From the NCBI RefSeq assembly GCF_000519205.1, contig NZ_JAFB01000023.1:124001-188000 (forward strand): a DNA stretch of 64,000 bases, written 5' to 3'. The notes beneath the pieces were generated by a model. The model searched no databases and was not told where the DNA came from. It worked only from the letters and a program-made list of their open reading frames with translations. The first letter of the stretch is position 1, and each line of letters begins with the position of its first letter. Below are positions 42,269 through 50,229 of this stretch, piece by piece. Both the position numbers and the translations under genes were made by a program. The DNA comes from Amycolatopsis taiwanensis DSM 45107 (lineage in GTDB: Bacteria > Actinomycetota > Actinomycetes > Mycobacteriales > Pseudonocardiaceae).

Positions 42269-43251
42269 AGCCGTTCACCTACGACGCCCCCGGTGACGCG
42301 GCCACCGCGGTCCGCACGGTCGCCGGCGATCCGTCGGCGATGTTCCTGGCCGGCGGCACGAATCTCGTCGACCATCTCAAGCTCGGCGTCGCCGAACCCG
42401 GTCGTTTGGTGGACGTCACCGGACTGCTGTCGGAACAGATCACCGAGTTCGACGGCGGCCTGTCGATCGGCGCCGGGGTCCGCAACAGCGAACTGGCCGC
42501 CGACGCGCGGGTGCGGGAACGGTATCCGGTGCTGTCCCAGGCCCTGCTCTCGGGCGCGTCCGGCCAGTTGCGGAACATGGCCACCACCGGGGGAAACCCG
42601 CTGCAGCGCACGCGGTGCGTGTACTTCCAGGACGTCACCACGCCGTGCAACAAGCGGCAGCCGGGGTCGGGATGCTCGGCGATCGGCGGCTACACCCGCT
42701 ACCACGCCATTCTCGGCGCCTCGGAAGAGTGCGTCGCCACGCATCCGTCCGACCTCGCCGTGGCGCTCGCCGCGCTCGACGCCGAGGTCCGGGTGCTCGG
42801 CCCGGCTGGGGAACGGGTGCTCCCGTTCGTCGAACTGCACCGCCTGCCCGGCGACGAACCGCACCGCGACACGGTGCTGGAGCGCGGCGAACTGATCACC
42901 GCGATCGACTTGCCGGACCTGCCGATCGCCCGCCGGTCGGTCTACCGCAAGGTCCGCGACCGCGCCTCGTATGCGTTCGCGCTCGTTTCGGTGGCGGCCA
43001 TGCTGGATGTCGCCGACGGCGTGGTGCAGGACGTGCGGATCGCCTTCGGCGGCGTCGCGCACAAGCCGTGGCGAGCCTACTGGGCGGAGGATTTCCTGCG
43101 CGGTGCTCCGTCCACAGAGGACTCCTATCGCGCCGCGGCGCAGGCCGAGCTCGCTGACGCGCGGCCGCTGGGCGGGCTCGACGGCGGCAACGGGTTCAAG
43201 ATCCCGATGCTGGCCCGCACGCTGGTGTCGGTGCTGAAGGGGCTGTCATGA
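42265..43251 (+). CDS. FAD-binding subunit with an extra 4Fe-4S motif (PaoB-like)
   Basis: A 328-residue CO-dehydrogenase flavoprotein-type subunit. MFLAGGTNLVDHLKLGVAEP is the FAD pyrophosphate loop and MATTGGNPLQ the second one. Between them and the C-terminal domain is a Cys-rich insertion, TRCVYFQDVTTPCNKRQPGS then GCSAIGG and SEECVATHPSD, corresponding to the additional [4Fe-4S] cluster described for PaoB and 4-hydroxybenzoyl-CoA reductase-like enzymes. GTG 42265 and the final ATGA overlap show tight coupling with both neighbours. Confidence 0.88.
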   Translation: MKPFTYDAPGDAATAVRTVAGDPSAMFLAGGTNLVDHLKLGVAEPGRLVDVTGLLSEQITEFDGGLSIGAGVRNSELAADARVRERYPVLSQALLSGASGQLRNMATTGGNPLQRTRCVYFQDVTTPCNKRQPGSGCSAIGGYTRYHAILGASEECVATHPSDLAVALAALDAEVRVLGPAGERVLPFVELHRLPGDEPHRDTVLERGELITAIDLPDLPIARRSVYRKVRDRASYAFALVSVAAMLDVADGVVQDVRIAFGGVAHKPWRAYWAEDFLRGAPSTEDSYRAAAQAELADARPLGGLDGGNGFKIPMLARTLVSVLKGLS

Positions 43252-45305
43252 CGGCTATCGGATCGGCGCCCGTCCGGCGAGACGCAGCCGGCAAGGTAAC
43301 CGGAACCGCGCCCTACGCCTACGAGGTCTCCGCGACCGCACCGGCCTACTGCCATCCCGTGCAGGCAAGCGTGGCGCGCGGCCGCATCACCGGTTTCGAC
43401 ACCGCGGCCGCCGAATCCCTCGACGGCGTCATCTCGGTGCTCACCACGGAGCAGGCCGAGCGGCTGGCCGACACCGAGGACGCCGAACTCGCGGTGCTGC
43501 AAAGCGACGACGTGTCCTTCCGCGGAGAGATCGTCGGCGCTGTGGTGGCGGAGACCTCCGAGATCGCCAGGGAGGCCGCCGCGCTGGTGCGGGTGGCCTA
43601 CGACCAGGCGCCGCACGACGCCGAGCTTTCCGCCGAGCGTGACGACCTGTACCGGCCCGAAAAGGTGAACCCCGACTTCCCCGCCGACTCCGCCGAGGGC
43701 GACGTCGAGGCGGCGCTGGCGGCCGCGGACGTGACGGTCGAGCAGACCTACACGACCGCGATGTATCACAACAATCCGCTCGAACCGCACGCCACCACGG
43801 CGCGGTGGGAAGACGGCTCCCTCACGTTGTGGGATTCCACCCAGGGCGTGCACCCGCTGCGGGCGAGTGTCGCGAAGGTGTTCGGGCTGCCGCACGAACG
43901 GGTCCGGGTCATTTGCCCCTACGTAGGCGGCGGATTCGGCTCGAAGGGCACCGCGCACGCGCACGTCGTGCTCGCCGCGCTGGCCGCCCGGGCCGTGCCG
44001 GGCCGGCCGGTGAAGCTGGCGCTCACCCGGCAGCAGATGTTCTCGCTGGCCGGATACCGCACGCCGACCATCCAGCGGATGCGGCTGGGCGCCGACCACG
44101 ACGGGCGGCTTTCGGCGATCTCGCTGGACGTGGTGGAGCAGACCTCCCGGATCAAGGAGTTCGCGGAGCAGACCGGTGTTCCGGCGCGGATGATGTATGC
44201 GGCGCCGAACCGGCGGACCACGCACCGGCTGGCCGCACTCGACGTGCCGGTGCCGTCCTGGATGCGCGCACCCGGCGAGTGCCCCGGGATGTTCGGGCCG
44301 GAGGTCGCGATGGACGAACTCGCCGAGGCCCTCGACATGGACCCGATCGAGCTGCGGATCCGCAACGAACCCGAAGTCGACCCGGAGACCGGCAACCCGT
44401 ACTCCACTCGCAACCTCGTCGCCTGCCTGCGGCGCGGTGCGGAGTTGTTCGGCTGGGCTCCTCGCGCCGCGCGCGAGGAGGCCGGCTGGCTCGTGGGCAC
44501 CGGGGTCGCCGCGTCCACCTATCCCGCGCGCCGGCAGGCGGAGTCGACCGCGATGATCCGGTTCGAGCGCGGCCGCTACTTCGCCGAGATCGGCTCGGCC
44601 GACCTGGGCACGGGGGCGTGGACGGTGCTGGCGCAGATCGCCGCCGACGCGCTGGGGGTGCCGTTCGACCAAGTCGAGGCACGCATCGGCGACACGGCTT
44701 ACCCGATCGCGTCGGTGGCCGGCGGTTCGACGGGCACGAGCACATGGGGCAGCGCGATCGTCGAGGCCGCGCGGGCGTTCCGCGACAAGTTCGGCGACGA
44801 CCCTTCCGACGGTGACGCGGCTGAAGGGTCGGTACAGCCGAACGCCGACGCGGAACGGTTCGCGATGCACTCCTTCGGCGCCCAGTTCGCCGAGGTGCGG
44901 GTGCACGCGGACACGGGCGAGATCCGGGTTCCCCGGCTGCTCGGCGTGTTCGCCGTCGGACGGATCATCAACCCGCGCACCGCCGCCTCGCAGCTGATCG
45001 GCGGGATGACCATGGGGCTTTCCATGGCGCTGCACGAGAACAGCGTGTTCGACCCGCGGTTCGGTCACGTGGTGAACCACGATCTGGCCGAGTACCACAT
45101 CGCTTCCAACGCGGACGTGCGGGACGTGCAGGCACACTGGATCGACGAGTATGACGAGCACGTGAACCCGATGGGCAGCAAGGGCATCGGGGAGATCGGC
45201 ATCGTCGGCACCGCGGCCACGATCGTCAACGCGGTCCGGCACGCGACCGGGATCCGCGTGCGCGATCTCCCGGTCACGCCCGACAAACTTCTCAACCACC
45301 GGTGA
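43248..45305 (+). CDS. Molybdopterin-binding catalytic subunit (PaoC-like, xanthine oxidase family)
   Basis: A 685-residue catalytic subunit with the Mo-cytosine dinucleotide cofactor. Visible are RDAAGKVTGTAPYAYEV at the start, NPLEPHATTARW, VGGGFGSKGTAHAHV (cofactor-binding loop), PSWMRAPGECPGMFGPEVAM, and the catalytic Glu in NPMGSKGIGEIGIVGTAATI near the C-terminus. It oxidises an aldehyde or N-heterocycle. No XdhC/PaoD-type cofactor-insertion chaperone is adjacent, so maturation must rely on a gene elsewhere. Confidence 0.9.
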   Translation: MTAIGSAPVRRDAAGKVTGTAPYAYEVSATAPAYCHPVQASVARGRITGFDTAAAESLDGVISVLTTEQAERLADTEDAELAVLQSDDVSFRGEIVGAVVAETSEIAREAAALVRVAYDQAPHDAELSAERDDLYRPEKVNPDFPADSAEGDVEAALAAADVTVEQTYTTAMYHNNPLEPHATTARWEDGSLTLWDSTQGVHPLRASVAKVFGLPHERVRVICPYVGGGFGSKGTAHAHVVLAALAARAVPGRPVKLALTRQQMFSLAGYRTPTIQRMRLGADHDGRLSAISLDVVEQTSRIKEFAEQTGVPARMMYAAPNRRTTHRLAALDVPVPSWMRAPGECPGMFGPEVAMDELAEALDMDPIELRIRNEPEVDPETGNPYSTRNLVACLRRGAELFGWAPRAAREEAGWLVGTGVAASTYPARRQAESTAMIRFERGRYFAEIGSADLGTGAWTVLAQIAADALGVPFDQVEARIGDTAYPIASVAGGSTGTSTWGSAIVEAARAFRDKFGDDPSDGDAAEGSVQPNADAERFAMHSFGAQFAEVRVHADTGEIRVPRLLGVFAVGRIINPRTAASQLIGGMTMGLSMALHENSVFDPRFGHVVNHDLAEYHIASNADVRDVQAHWIDEYDEHVNPMGSKGIGEIGIVGTAATIVNAVRHATGIRVRDLPVTPDKLLNHR

Positions 45306-45488
45306 AACTCAGCCGAAGCGAGGCTCGACGCAGCCCGCCGCCTTAACCGGGGCAAGACAGACTGGCCAGATCACTCGCGCCAGCCCGCTCGGCGATCAGA
45401 AGACGCGATTCCGGCGATCATCGGTCCCGTCGTGGTGCCGAGTACCTGATCTCGGCAGCTCGGACGGGCGCCGGTCGGGCTGCTGCCC

Positions 45489-46232
45489 ATGCTCACCAAA
45501 CACCGGCCGGCCGACGGCATCGAGATATTCGACCTGTTCCACTCCGTCTCGCTCTGCGCGGTGGCGGTGGGTGACCTGCCGGGGGCGCTGGCCGTCGCCG
45601 CCCGCGCCACCGAAGAGGACCCGGTCAACGGCGACTACCCGTTCGTGTCGCTCCTCAAGTACCTGGCGCCGCTCACGCTGTCCGGCCGGTTCGACGAGGC
45701 CATCGAACTCGGCGAGCGGGCATTCGCCGAGTGGCGCGCCGCGGGGGCCCCGCGCCTGGCGTAGCTCGCGCAGTCGGTGCAGGTGCTGGAGCTGGCGACC
45801 GGTCTGCGCGGCGACCACGGGCTCTGGCGGGCACGCACGCTGGAGTTCACCGGCCACACCGATCCGCGCTCGGGTCGCCTCGCGGCCACGACGGCCTTCG
45901 TGGAGGCCAGACTGGCCGTCCACACCGGACACTTGACCTACGCGGATCGCCTGGTGCGCAACGCGTTCCAGGAATTCACACAACCGTGGTACCGGGCGTA
46001 TGCGAACGCGGCGGGCGCGGAACTGGCGGTGCTCGCCCACCTGCCTGACGCGGAGAAACGGCTGGAACAGGCTGAACACACGGCCGAGGAGAACGACTGG
46101 GCGGCCGCGTGCGTGGCACGGGCGCGGGGCAGGTTCACCGGCGACATCGCCGCCTTCCGCCGGTCCCTGGAGATCTGGGACCGCATCGGCGCGCGGTTCG
46201 AACTGGAGCGCACGGAGGAGGTGGCGGGATGA
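45489..46232 (+). pseudogene. TPR-domain C-terminus of a LuxR/AfsR-like regulator, interrupted by an amber codon
   Basis: A single frame runs from ATG 45489 to 46232 apart from one in-frame TAG at 45762-45764. Upstream of the stop it reads VSLCAVAVGDLPGALAVAAR, FDEAIELGERAFAEWRAAGA; downstream LAVHTGHLTYADRLVRNAFQ and WAAACVARARGRFTGDIAAF, RRSLEIWDRIGARFELERTE, the usual final TPR helices of large ATPase regulators. The ATPase and DNA-binding portions are absent. Truncation plus a nonsense codon indicates a pseudogene. Confidence 0.72.
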
Positions 46233-46366
46233 ATGAAGTCGGCCTCACGGAGTGTGCGACACCCCGTGAGTTCCGCGGTTCCTCGTCTTGCCACAGCTGG
46301 CTGGCGGGTTCGCCAACGTTGAGACCACCAGCGCCCGCCGGTAGCCGGTGTCGGTCACCGATGAGT

Positions 46367-47098
46367 TCACCAGGGGCAGGTGCCGCCGTTCTCGTTGAGG
46401 AACACGCCGGTCGTGTTGTGGTCAGGAATGGTTGCCTGGCGGGCGATGTGTGCGCCGCCTTTCTGCGCGGTTAGGTGGCCGGTGTGGTTGTTCAGGTCGG
46501 TCGCGCAGTAGCCAGGCGACAGGGCGTTGACCCGGATTCCGCTGTCCCGCAATGTGTTCGCGTAGATCAGCGTGACCGCGTTGAGCGCCGCCTTCGAGGA
46601 GTTGTAGGCGAGCAGGTTGGCGAACTGCCACAGCGGTGAGTCACGGTCGGTCAGGAACGCGACCGTGCCCAGCCCGCTGGATACGTTGCCGATGTAGCCA
46701 GCCGGCGACCGACGAAGCAGCGGCAGCATCGCGTTGGTCACCGCGACCACCCCGAACACGTTGGTCTCGTACACCTCGCGCAGGTTGTCTACCGGCAAGT
46801 CGGTGGGCGAGTAAGGCCGGTCCCGGGAAATGCCCGCGTTGTTGACCAGGATATCCAGCCGGCCGTACTCGGCATCGATCAACTCGGCCGCGGCCGCGAT
46901 GGTGGCCGGGTCAGTCACGTCGAGGTGCACGAACCGGGTTCCCCTACCCAGTTCGGCCTCGGCCTTGGCGCCACGTTGCGGGTCACGGGCACCGAGCAGC
47001 ACGGTGTGTCCGGCTCCCGCCAGTTCGCGGGCAGTGGCGAAGCCGATGCCCTTGTTGGCGCCGGTGATCAGCACGATCTTGCGATCTGTCGTTGTCAT
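46367..47098 (-). CDS. Short-chain dehydrogenase/reductase
   Basis: A 243-residue NADP-dependent SDR of the carbonyl-reductase-like group. TGANKGIGFATARELA is the cofactor-binding glycine motif, GARDPQRG contributes NADP-preferring arginine, LDILVNNAGI the structural N-N-A-G, GNVSSGLG the catalytic Ser region, and YNSSKAALN the Y-x-x-x-K. The C-terminal GVFLNENGGTCPW is typical of this subgroup. It is divergent from an XRE regulator that characteristically pairs with SDR genes. Confidence 0.88.
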   Translation of the reverse strand: MTTTDRKIVLITGANKGIGFATARELAGAGHTVLLGARDPQRGAKAEAELGRGTRFVHLDVTDPATIAAAAELIDAEYGRLDILVNNAGISRDRPYSPTDLPVDNLREVYETNVFGVVAVTNAMLPLLRRSPAGYIGNVSSGLGTVAFLTDRDSPLWQFANLLAYNSSKAALNAVTLIYANTLRDSGIRVNALSPGYCATDLNNHTGHLTAQKGGAHIARQATIPDHNTTGVFLNENGGTCPW

Positions 47099-47200
47099 GC
47101 GACCACCTTGACGGGGACCGGCCGAAGCCGGGAGAGACCTGTCGAGGCTGGTATCGGCGATCCTATGGTGACACCACTGCCGACCGGGCACGCTGGCAGC

Positions 47201-48055
47201 ATGGACCAGGTGGACCGGACCGAACTGGCCGCGTTCCTGCGCCGCCGCCGGGCGCGGGTGCAGCCGACCGACGTGGGATTGGCCGGTGGCCAGCGCCGGC
47301 GGACGCCCGGCCTGCGCCGGCAGGAGGTGGCTCAACTGGCTGGCATGTCCGTCGACTATTACATCCGGCTGGAACAGGGCAGGGGACCGCGGCCGTCGCG
47401 GCAGATGATCGCCGCGATCGGCCGGGCACTGCGGCTGTCCGCCGACGAACTGGCCTACCTGCACCACCTGGTCGGAGAGGTTCCCGGGCCGTTGCCCGGC
47501 CCTGTCCGGGAGGTACGTCCCGGCGTTCTGCACCTGCTCGACCGGCTGGACGACACGCCGGCGATGGTGTGTGACGCGATCTACGACGTGCTGGCGTGGA
47601 ATGCGATGGCGGCAGCGCTGATCACCGACTTCGGCGCGGTGCCGCCAGTGGAACGCAACGTGATCTGGCGGTTCTTCACCGACCCGGTCGCGCGGGACCG
47701 CTACGACGCCGATGGCGCCGCCCGGTTCGCCCGGGAGGCCGTCGCCGACCTGCGCGCGGCTGCCGCCCGCTACCCAAACGATCTTAGCGTGCGCCGGCTG
47801 GTCGACCGGTTGTCCGGCGCCAGCGCCGACTTCCGTGCCCGCTGGGCCGAACAGGACGTGGACGTGTCGCGCTCCACCAGCAAACGGATCCGGCATCCGG
47901 AAGTCGGCTGGCTCGATCTGGACTGCGAGGCGCTGCACGATCCGCTGCGGGATCAGTGGATCATCCTGTACACGGCCGCGCCAGGCACGCCATCGCACGA
48001 AGCGCTGCGGCTGCTGAAGGTCGTCGGCACGCAGGACCTGACACCCCGGCCGTGA
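47201..48055 (+). CDS. XRE-family regulator with MmyB-like ligand domain
   Basis: A 284-residue regulator. The Cro/CI-type HTH includes RTPGLRRQEVAQLAGMSVDY and YIRLEQGRGPRPSRQMIAAI; from residue 100 on the MmyB-like (MLTR_LBD) PAS-type domain reads AMVCDAIYDVLAWNAMAAAL, NVIWRFFTDPVARDRY, FRARWAEQDVDVSRSTSKRI and LHDPLRDQWIILYTAAPG. ATG 47201 gives the conserved M-D-x-V-D-R-T-E-L start; ATG 47165 is possible. Members sit divergently beside SDR genes and probably sense a lipid or reactive small molecule. Confidence 0.9.
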   Translation: MDQVDRTELAAFLRRRRARVQPTDVGLAGGQRRRTPGLRRQEVAQLAGMSVDYYIRLEQGRGPRPSRQMIAAIGRALRLSADELAYLHHLVGEVPGPLPGPVREVRPGVLHLLDRLDDTPAMVCDAIYDVLAWNAMAAALITDFGAVPPVERNVIWRFFTDPVARDRYDADGAARFAREAVADLRAAAARYPNDLSVRRLVDRLSGASADFRARWAEQDVDVSRSTSKRIRHPEVGWLDLDCEALHDPLRDQWIILYTAAPGTPSHEALRLLKVVGTQDLTPRP

Positions 48056-48332
48056 CGGCGTGGTCGGCGCGTCAGGCCCAGTTCTCCGTGACGTTCTCGC
48101 TGGTCAGCGCTCTGTGGTGGAGATCGATGTGCCGGATGGCGTGCGCTCCTCGTGTTGATCCATGACGAGTGTTGATCGATCTTCCGGATAGCTGGCTACA
48201 CCATCTTGAGTTTGCGCCTGGTCGTAGGCTCAGGAGCAGCGAGCCGAGTCAGGGGCCTTTGCTCAGAAATCGTTGCCCGTGTCCTGCGCGGTATCCGGGT
48301 CGCGCAGCGGGCGCAGGCCTTGTGCGGGCTGG

Positions 48333-48482
48333 GTTGACGTGCTTGTCCTTCTGCGGGGACAGCCCGGCCTTGTCGGCGTCGTCGATGACGTGGCCGTCGG
48401 CCTCCAGTTGGGCGACCGCGGCGTCCAGATACCGGGTCGTCCACAGCACCACCGCGTTGAGCACCAGCCCGAGGGATGCCGG
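48333..48482 (-). pseudogene. tnpA: Tn3-family transposase fragment
   Basis: Fifty codons, PASLGLVLNAVVLWTTRYLD, AAVAQLEADGHVIDDADKAG then LSPQKDKHVN, match the segment shortly before the C-terminus of Tn3 transposases (L-G-A-L-G-L-V-L-N-A-V-V-L-W-N-T-x-Y). Sequence on both sides is unrelated. It is a different tnpA lineage from the fragment at 38.5 kb, as the overlapping region is worded differently. Confidence 0.75.
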
Positions 48483-48695
48483 CTGGTCCTCTTGTTCGGG
48501 TGTTTCTTCTACAAATTCGGCGTTGAGTATTCGCTGAGTTTTGACAACCTGGTCATGTTTGCCCAGGTCAAGCCCTGAGAATGGGATTCGCGTCAGGGGC
48601 GCTTGCACCGCTGACCGGTCATCACGGGACATTTCGCCAGTGGAAGATGGCGGAAGAGACCTCCGGGAAGGAGCTAACCGGAGGTATCGCCGAGC

Positions 48696-48914
48696 ATGAA
48701 CGTGCCCTTGTCAGCGTGGGTCGCCACCGTTGTGCCCGCGGCTTGCTGGCTGATCTATCGCATCCTCGTCCTTCGCTATCTCGCCCGCGCACTCGACGCG
48801 AGTCCCGAGCATGCGCGGGTCATGGCCAGCGCCATCAGGACCGCACTCTCGCTATCAACCGAACGACGGCGGGGCCGACCAGCATGCCAACAAGAATCCG
48901 CAGATGCCTGCTAG
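48696..48914 (+). CDS. Small hypothetical protein with one membrane helix
   Basis: A possible 72-residue protein starting MNVPLSAWVATVVPAACWLI, followed by a basic tail. The hydrophobic stretch spans about residues 5-27. GGAGG lies about 11 bases before ATG 48696. The region is otherwise remnant-rich and the C-terminal third is low in structure, so it may not be real. Confidence 0.35.
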   Translation: MNVPLSAWVATVVPAACWLIYRILVLRYLARALDASPEHARVMASAIRTALSLSTERRRGRPACQQESADAC

Positions 48915-49303
48915 CGCCTGCCGACACACCGCATCACGGACCTGCCAACCCTGTGCAGAGGACTTCGGACATCCATGCAGCCCACTCCCGACATCGACAT
49001 TTGGCGTATGTCGTGGTCGGGGTCTCACGTGTTCAACAAACGAAGGTGGATCTGGCCAGGCTCGCTCGGATTGTTCACCGGACCGGGACTATTCGGGGAG
49101 TTTTGCGATAGTCGCACGCCAGCCGGACAGATCGAAAGGGATGAGCATGGAACGCCATATCAGGAAGGTGCCGAGTGGGCTGACACACGGCGCGCGGAGT
49201 TTCGCGAGAACCCTCGGCGTTCGCTTGGAGCACATCGCCCTCGACGACAGTCGCGACCGATGGCTTGCCGCGGGGATTCCGGACCAGCAGATCGATCGCG
49301 TCG
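48915..49303. other. Remnant-rich stretch without supported gene
   Basis: From 49147 a plus-strand frame reads SFARTLGVRLEHIALDDSRD and RWLAAGIPDQQIDRVV, which could be the tail of an NmrA-like NAD(P)-binding protein, directly joined to the IS256 fragment. I cannot support more than that. Confidence 0.3.
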
Positions 49304-49412
49304 TCGCGTTCGAGCAGAAGTGGGGACTGAAATACAGGGCGATGATCCGGTTATGGCGCAACGCCTGGAACGAGTTCGTGCCGTTCCTTGACTACGACAT
49401 CGAAATCCGCCG
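49304..49412 (+). pseudogene. IS256-family transposase fragment
   Basis: VAFEQKWGLKYRAMIRLWRN, AWNEFVPFLDYDIEIRR matches the region of IS256 transposases just before the conserved T-N-A-I-E-S box, which is missing because the sequence changes abruptly after EIRR. Only about 36 codons remain. Confidence 0.7.
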
Positions 49413-49487
49413 GACGCACCGATCACGGGTAGACCCCCCATCGTCAGCGTTGAAGAACGGCCGTTGCCGGGCGTGGATGGGAGTCAC

Positions 49488-49527
49488 TTGGGTTGTCCGG
49501 TAGGCGGGGGTACGGTGCTGGTACGTG
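49488..49527 (+). promoter_or_regulatory. Promoter giving a leaderless TRIC-channel mRNA
   Basis: TTGGGT (49488-49493), 17 bases, TACGGT (49511-49516); the predicted start coincides with the GTG at 49525. The same -10 hexamer TACGGT is used in front of the DinB-family gene. Confidence 0.5.
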
Positions 49528-50229
49528 CCGCTTGCTGCCGGCGCCGGGACGTGGACGGTTTCGGTGGGGCCTGTGACGTTGCCTGATCTGCTGCACGGGC
49601 TGGATCTGGCGGGGGTGTTCGCCAACGCGTTGCTGGGCGGGGCGATGGCTCGCCGCTATGGGTTCGACCCGGTGGGCTTCGGCGCGCTGGCGATCGTGTC
49701 TGGGTTGGGCGGCGGAATCATCCGGGACACGCTGCTGCAGCGCGGAACGCCGGTCGCGCTGACCGACTACACCTACCTGGTGACCGCGCTGGTCGGAGCG
49801 GGAGTGGCCTTCGTGCTGCCGGTCAGAGGGCGAGCGTGGGAACGGTCCTTCCCGTTCGTGGATGCGCTGGCGCTGGGGTGCTGGGCGGCCACCGGAGCGC
49901 AGAAGACCCTGCTGCTCGGCTTGGGGTGGCTACCGGCGGTACTGCTGGGTACGGTCACCGCCGTCGGCGGTGGGGTGGTGCGGGACCTGTGCGTGGCGCA
50001 GGTGCCGAGGATCTTCGGCGGGAACACGCTTTATGCCACTTGCGCACTGCTGGCCAGCGGGGTGATGGTAGCCATGCAAGTCGCCGGACTGGCCCACTCC
50101 GGGCCACTGGTGGCCACCCTTGTCGGCGCCGCGCTCACGCTACTGGCCCGGTGGCGAGGCTGGATTCTGCCGGAGGGGATCGACGTGCGTCGGCGACGGC
50201 GCAAGGATCGCGGAAGTGATGGGCGATGA
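49525..50229 (+). CDS. TRIC-type cation channel family protein (tandem UPF0126 domains)
   Basis: A 234-residue membrane protein with two homologous three-helix units, marked by GLGGGIIRDTLLQRGTPVAL in the first and AVGGGVVRDLCVAQVPRIFG in the second, the glycine-rich kinked-helix motif of prokaryotic TRIC channels. It should form a trimeric K+/Na+ channel in the inner membrane. It starts at GTG 49525 and ends overlapping the amidohydrolase start (ATGA), so the two are cotranslated; why a channel is coupled to a peptidase-fold enzyme is unclear. Confidence 0.85.
   Translation: MPLAAGAGTWTVSVGPVTLPDLLHGLDLAGVFANALLGGAMARRYGFDPVGFGALAIVSGLGGGIIRDTLLQRGTPVALTDYTYLVTALVGAGVAFVLPVRGRAWERSFPFVDALALGCWAATGAQKTLLLGLGWLPAVLLGTVTAVGGGVVRDLCVAQVPRIFGGNTLYATCALLASGVMVAMQVAGLAHSGPLVATLVGAALTLLARWRGWILPEGIDVRRRRRKDRGSDGR

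Noticed and set aside
43125-45299. A 724-codon open frame antisense to the molybdenum subunit
   Set aside because: It mirrors the high-GC coding strand, is rich in Arg/His/Val/Gly without any family motif, and the plus strand has unmistakable PaoC motifs.
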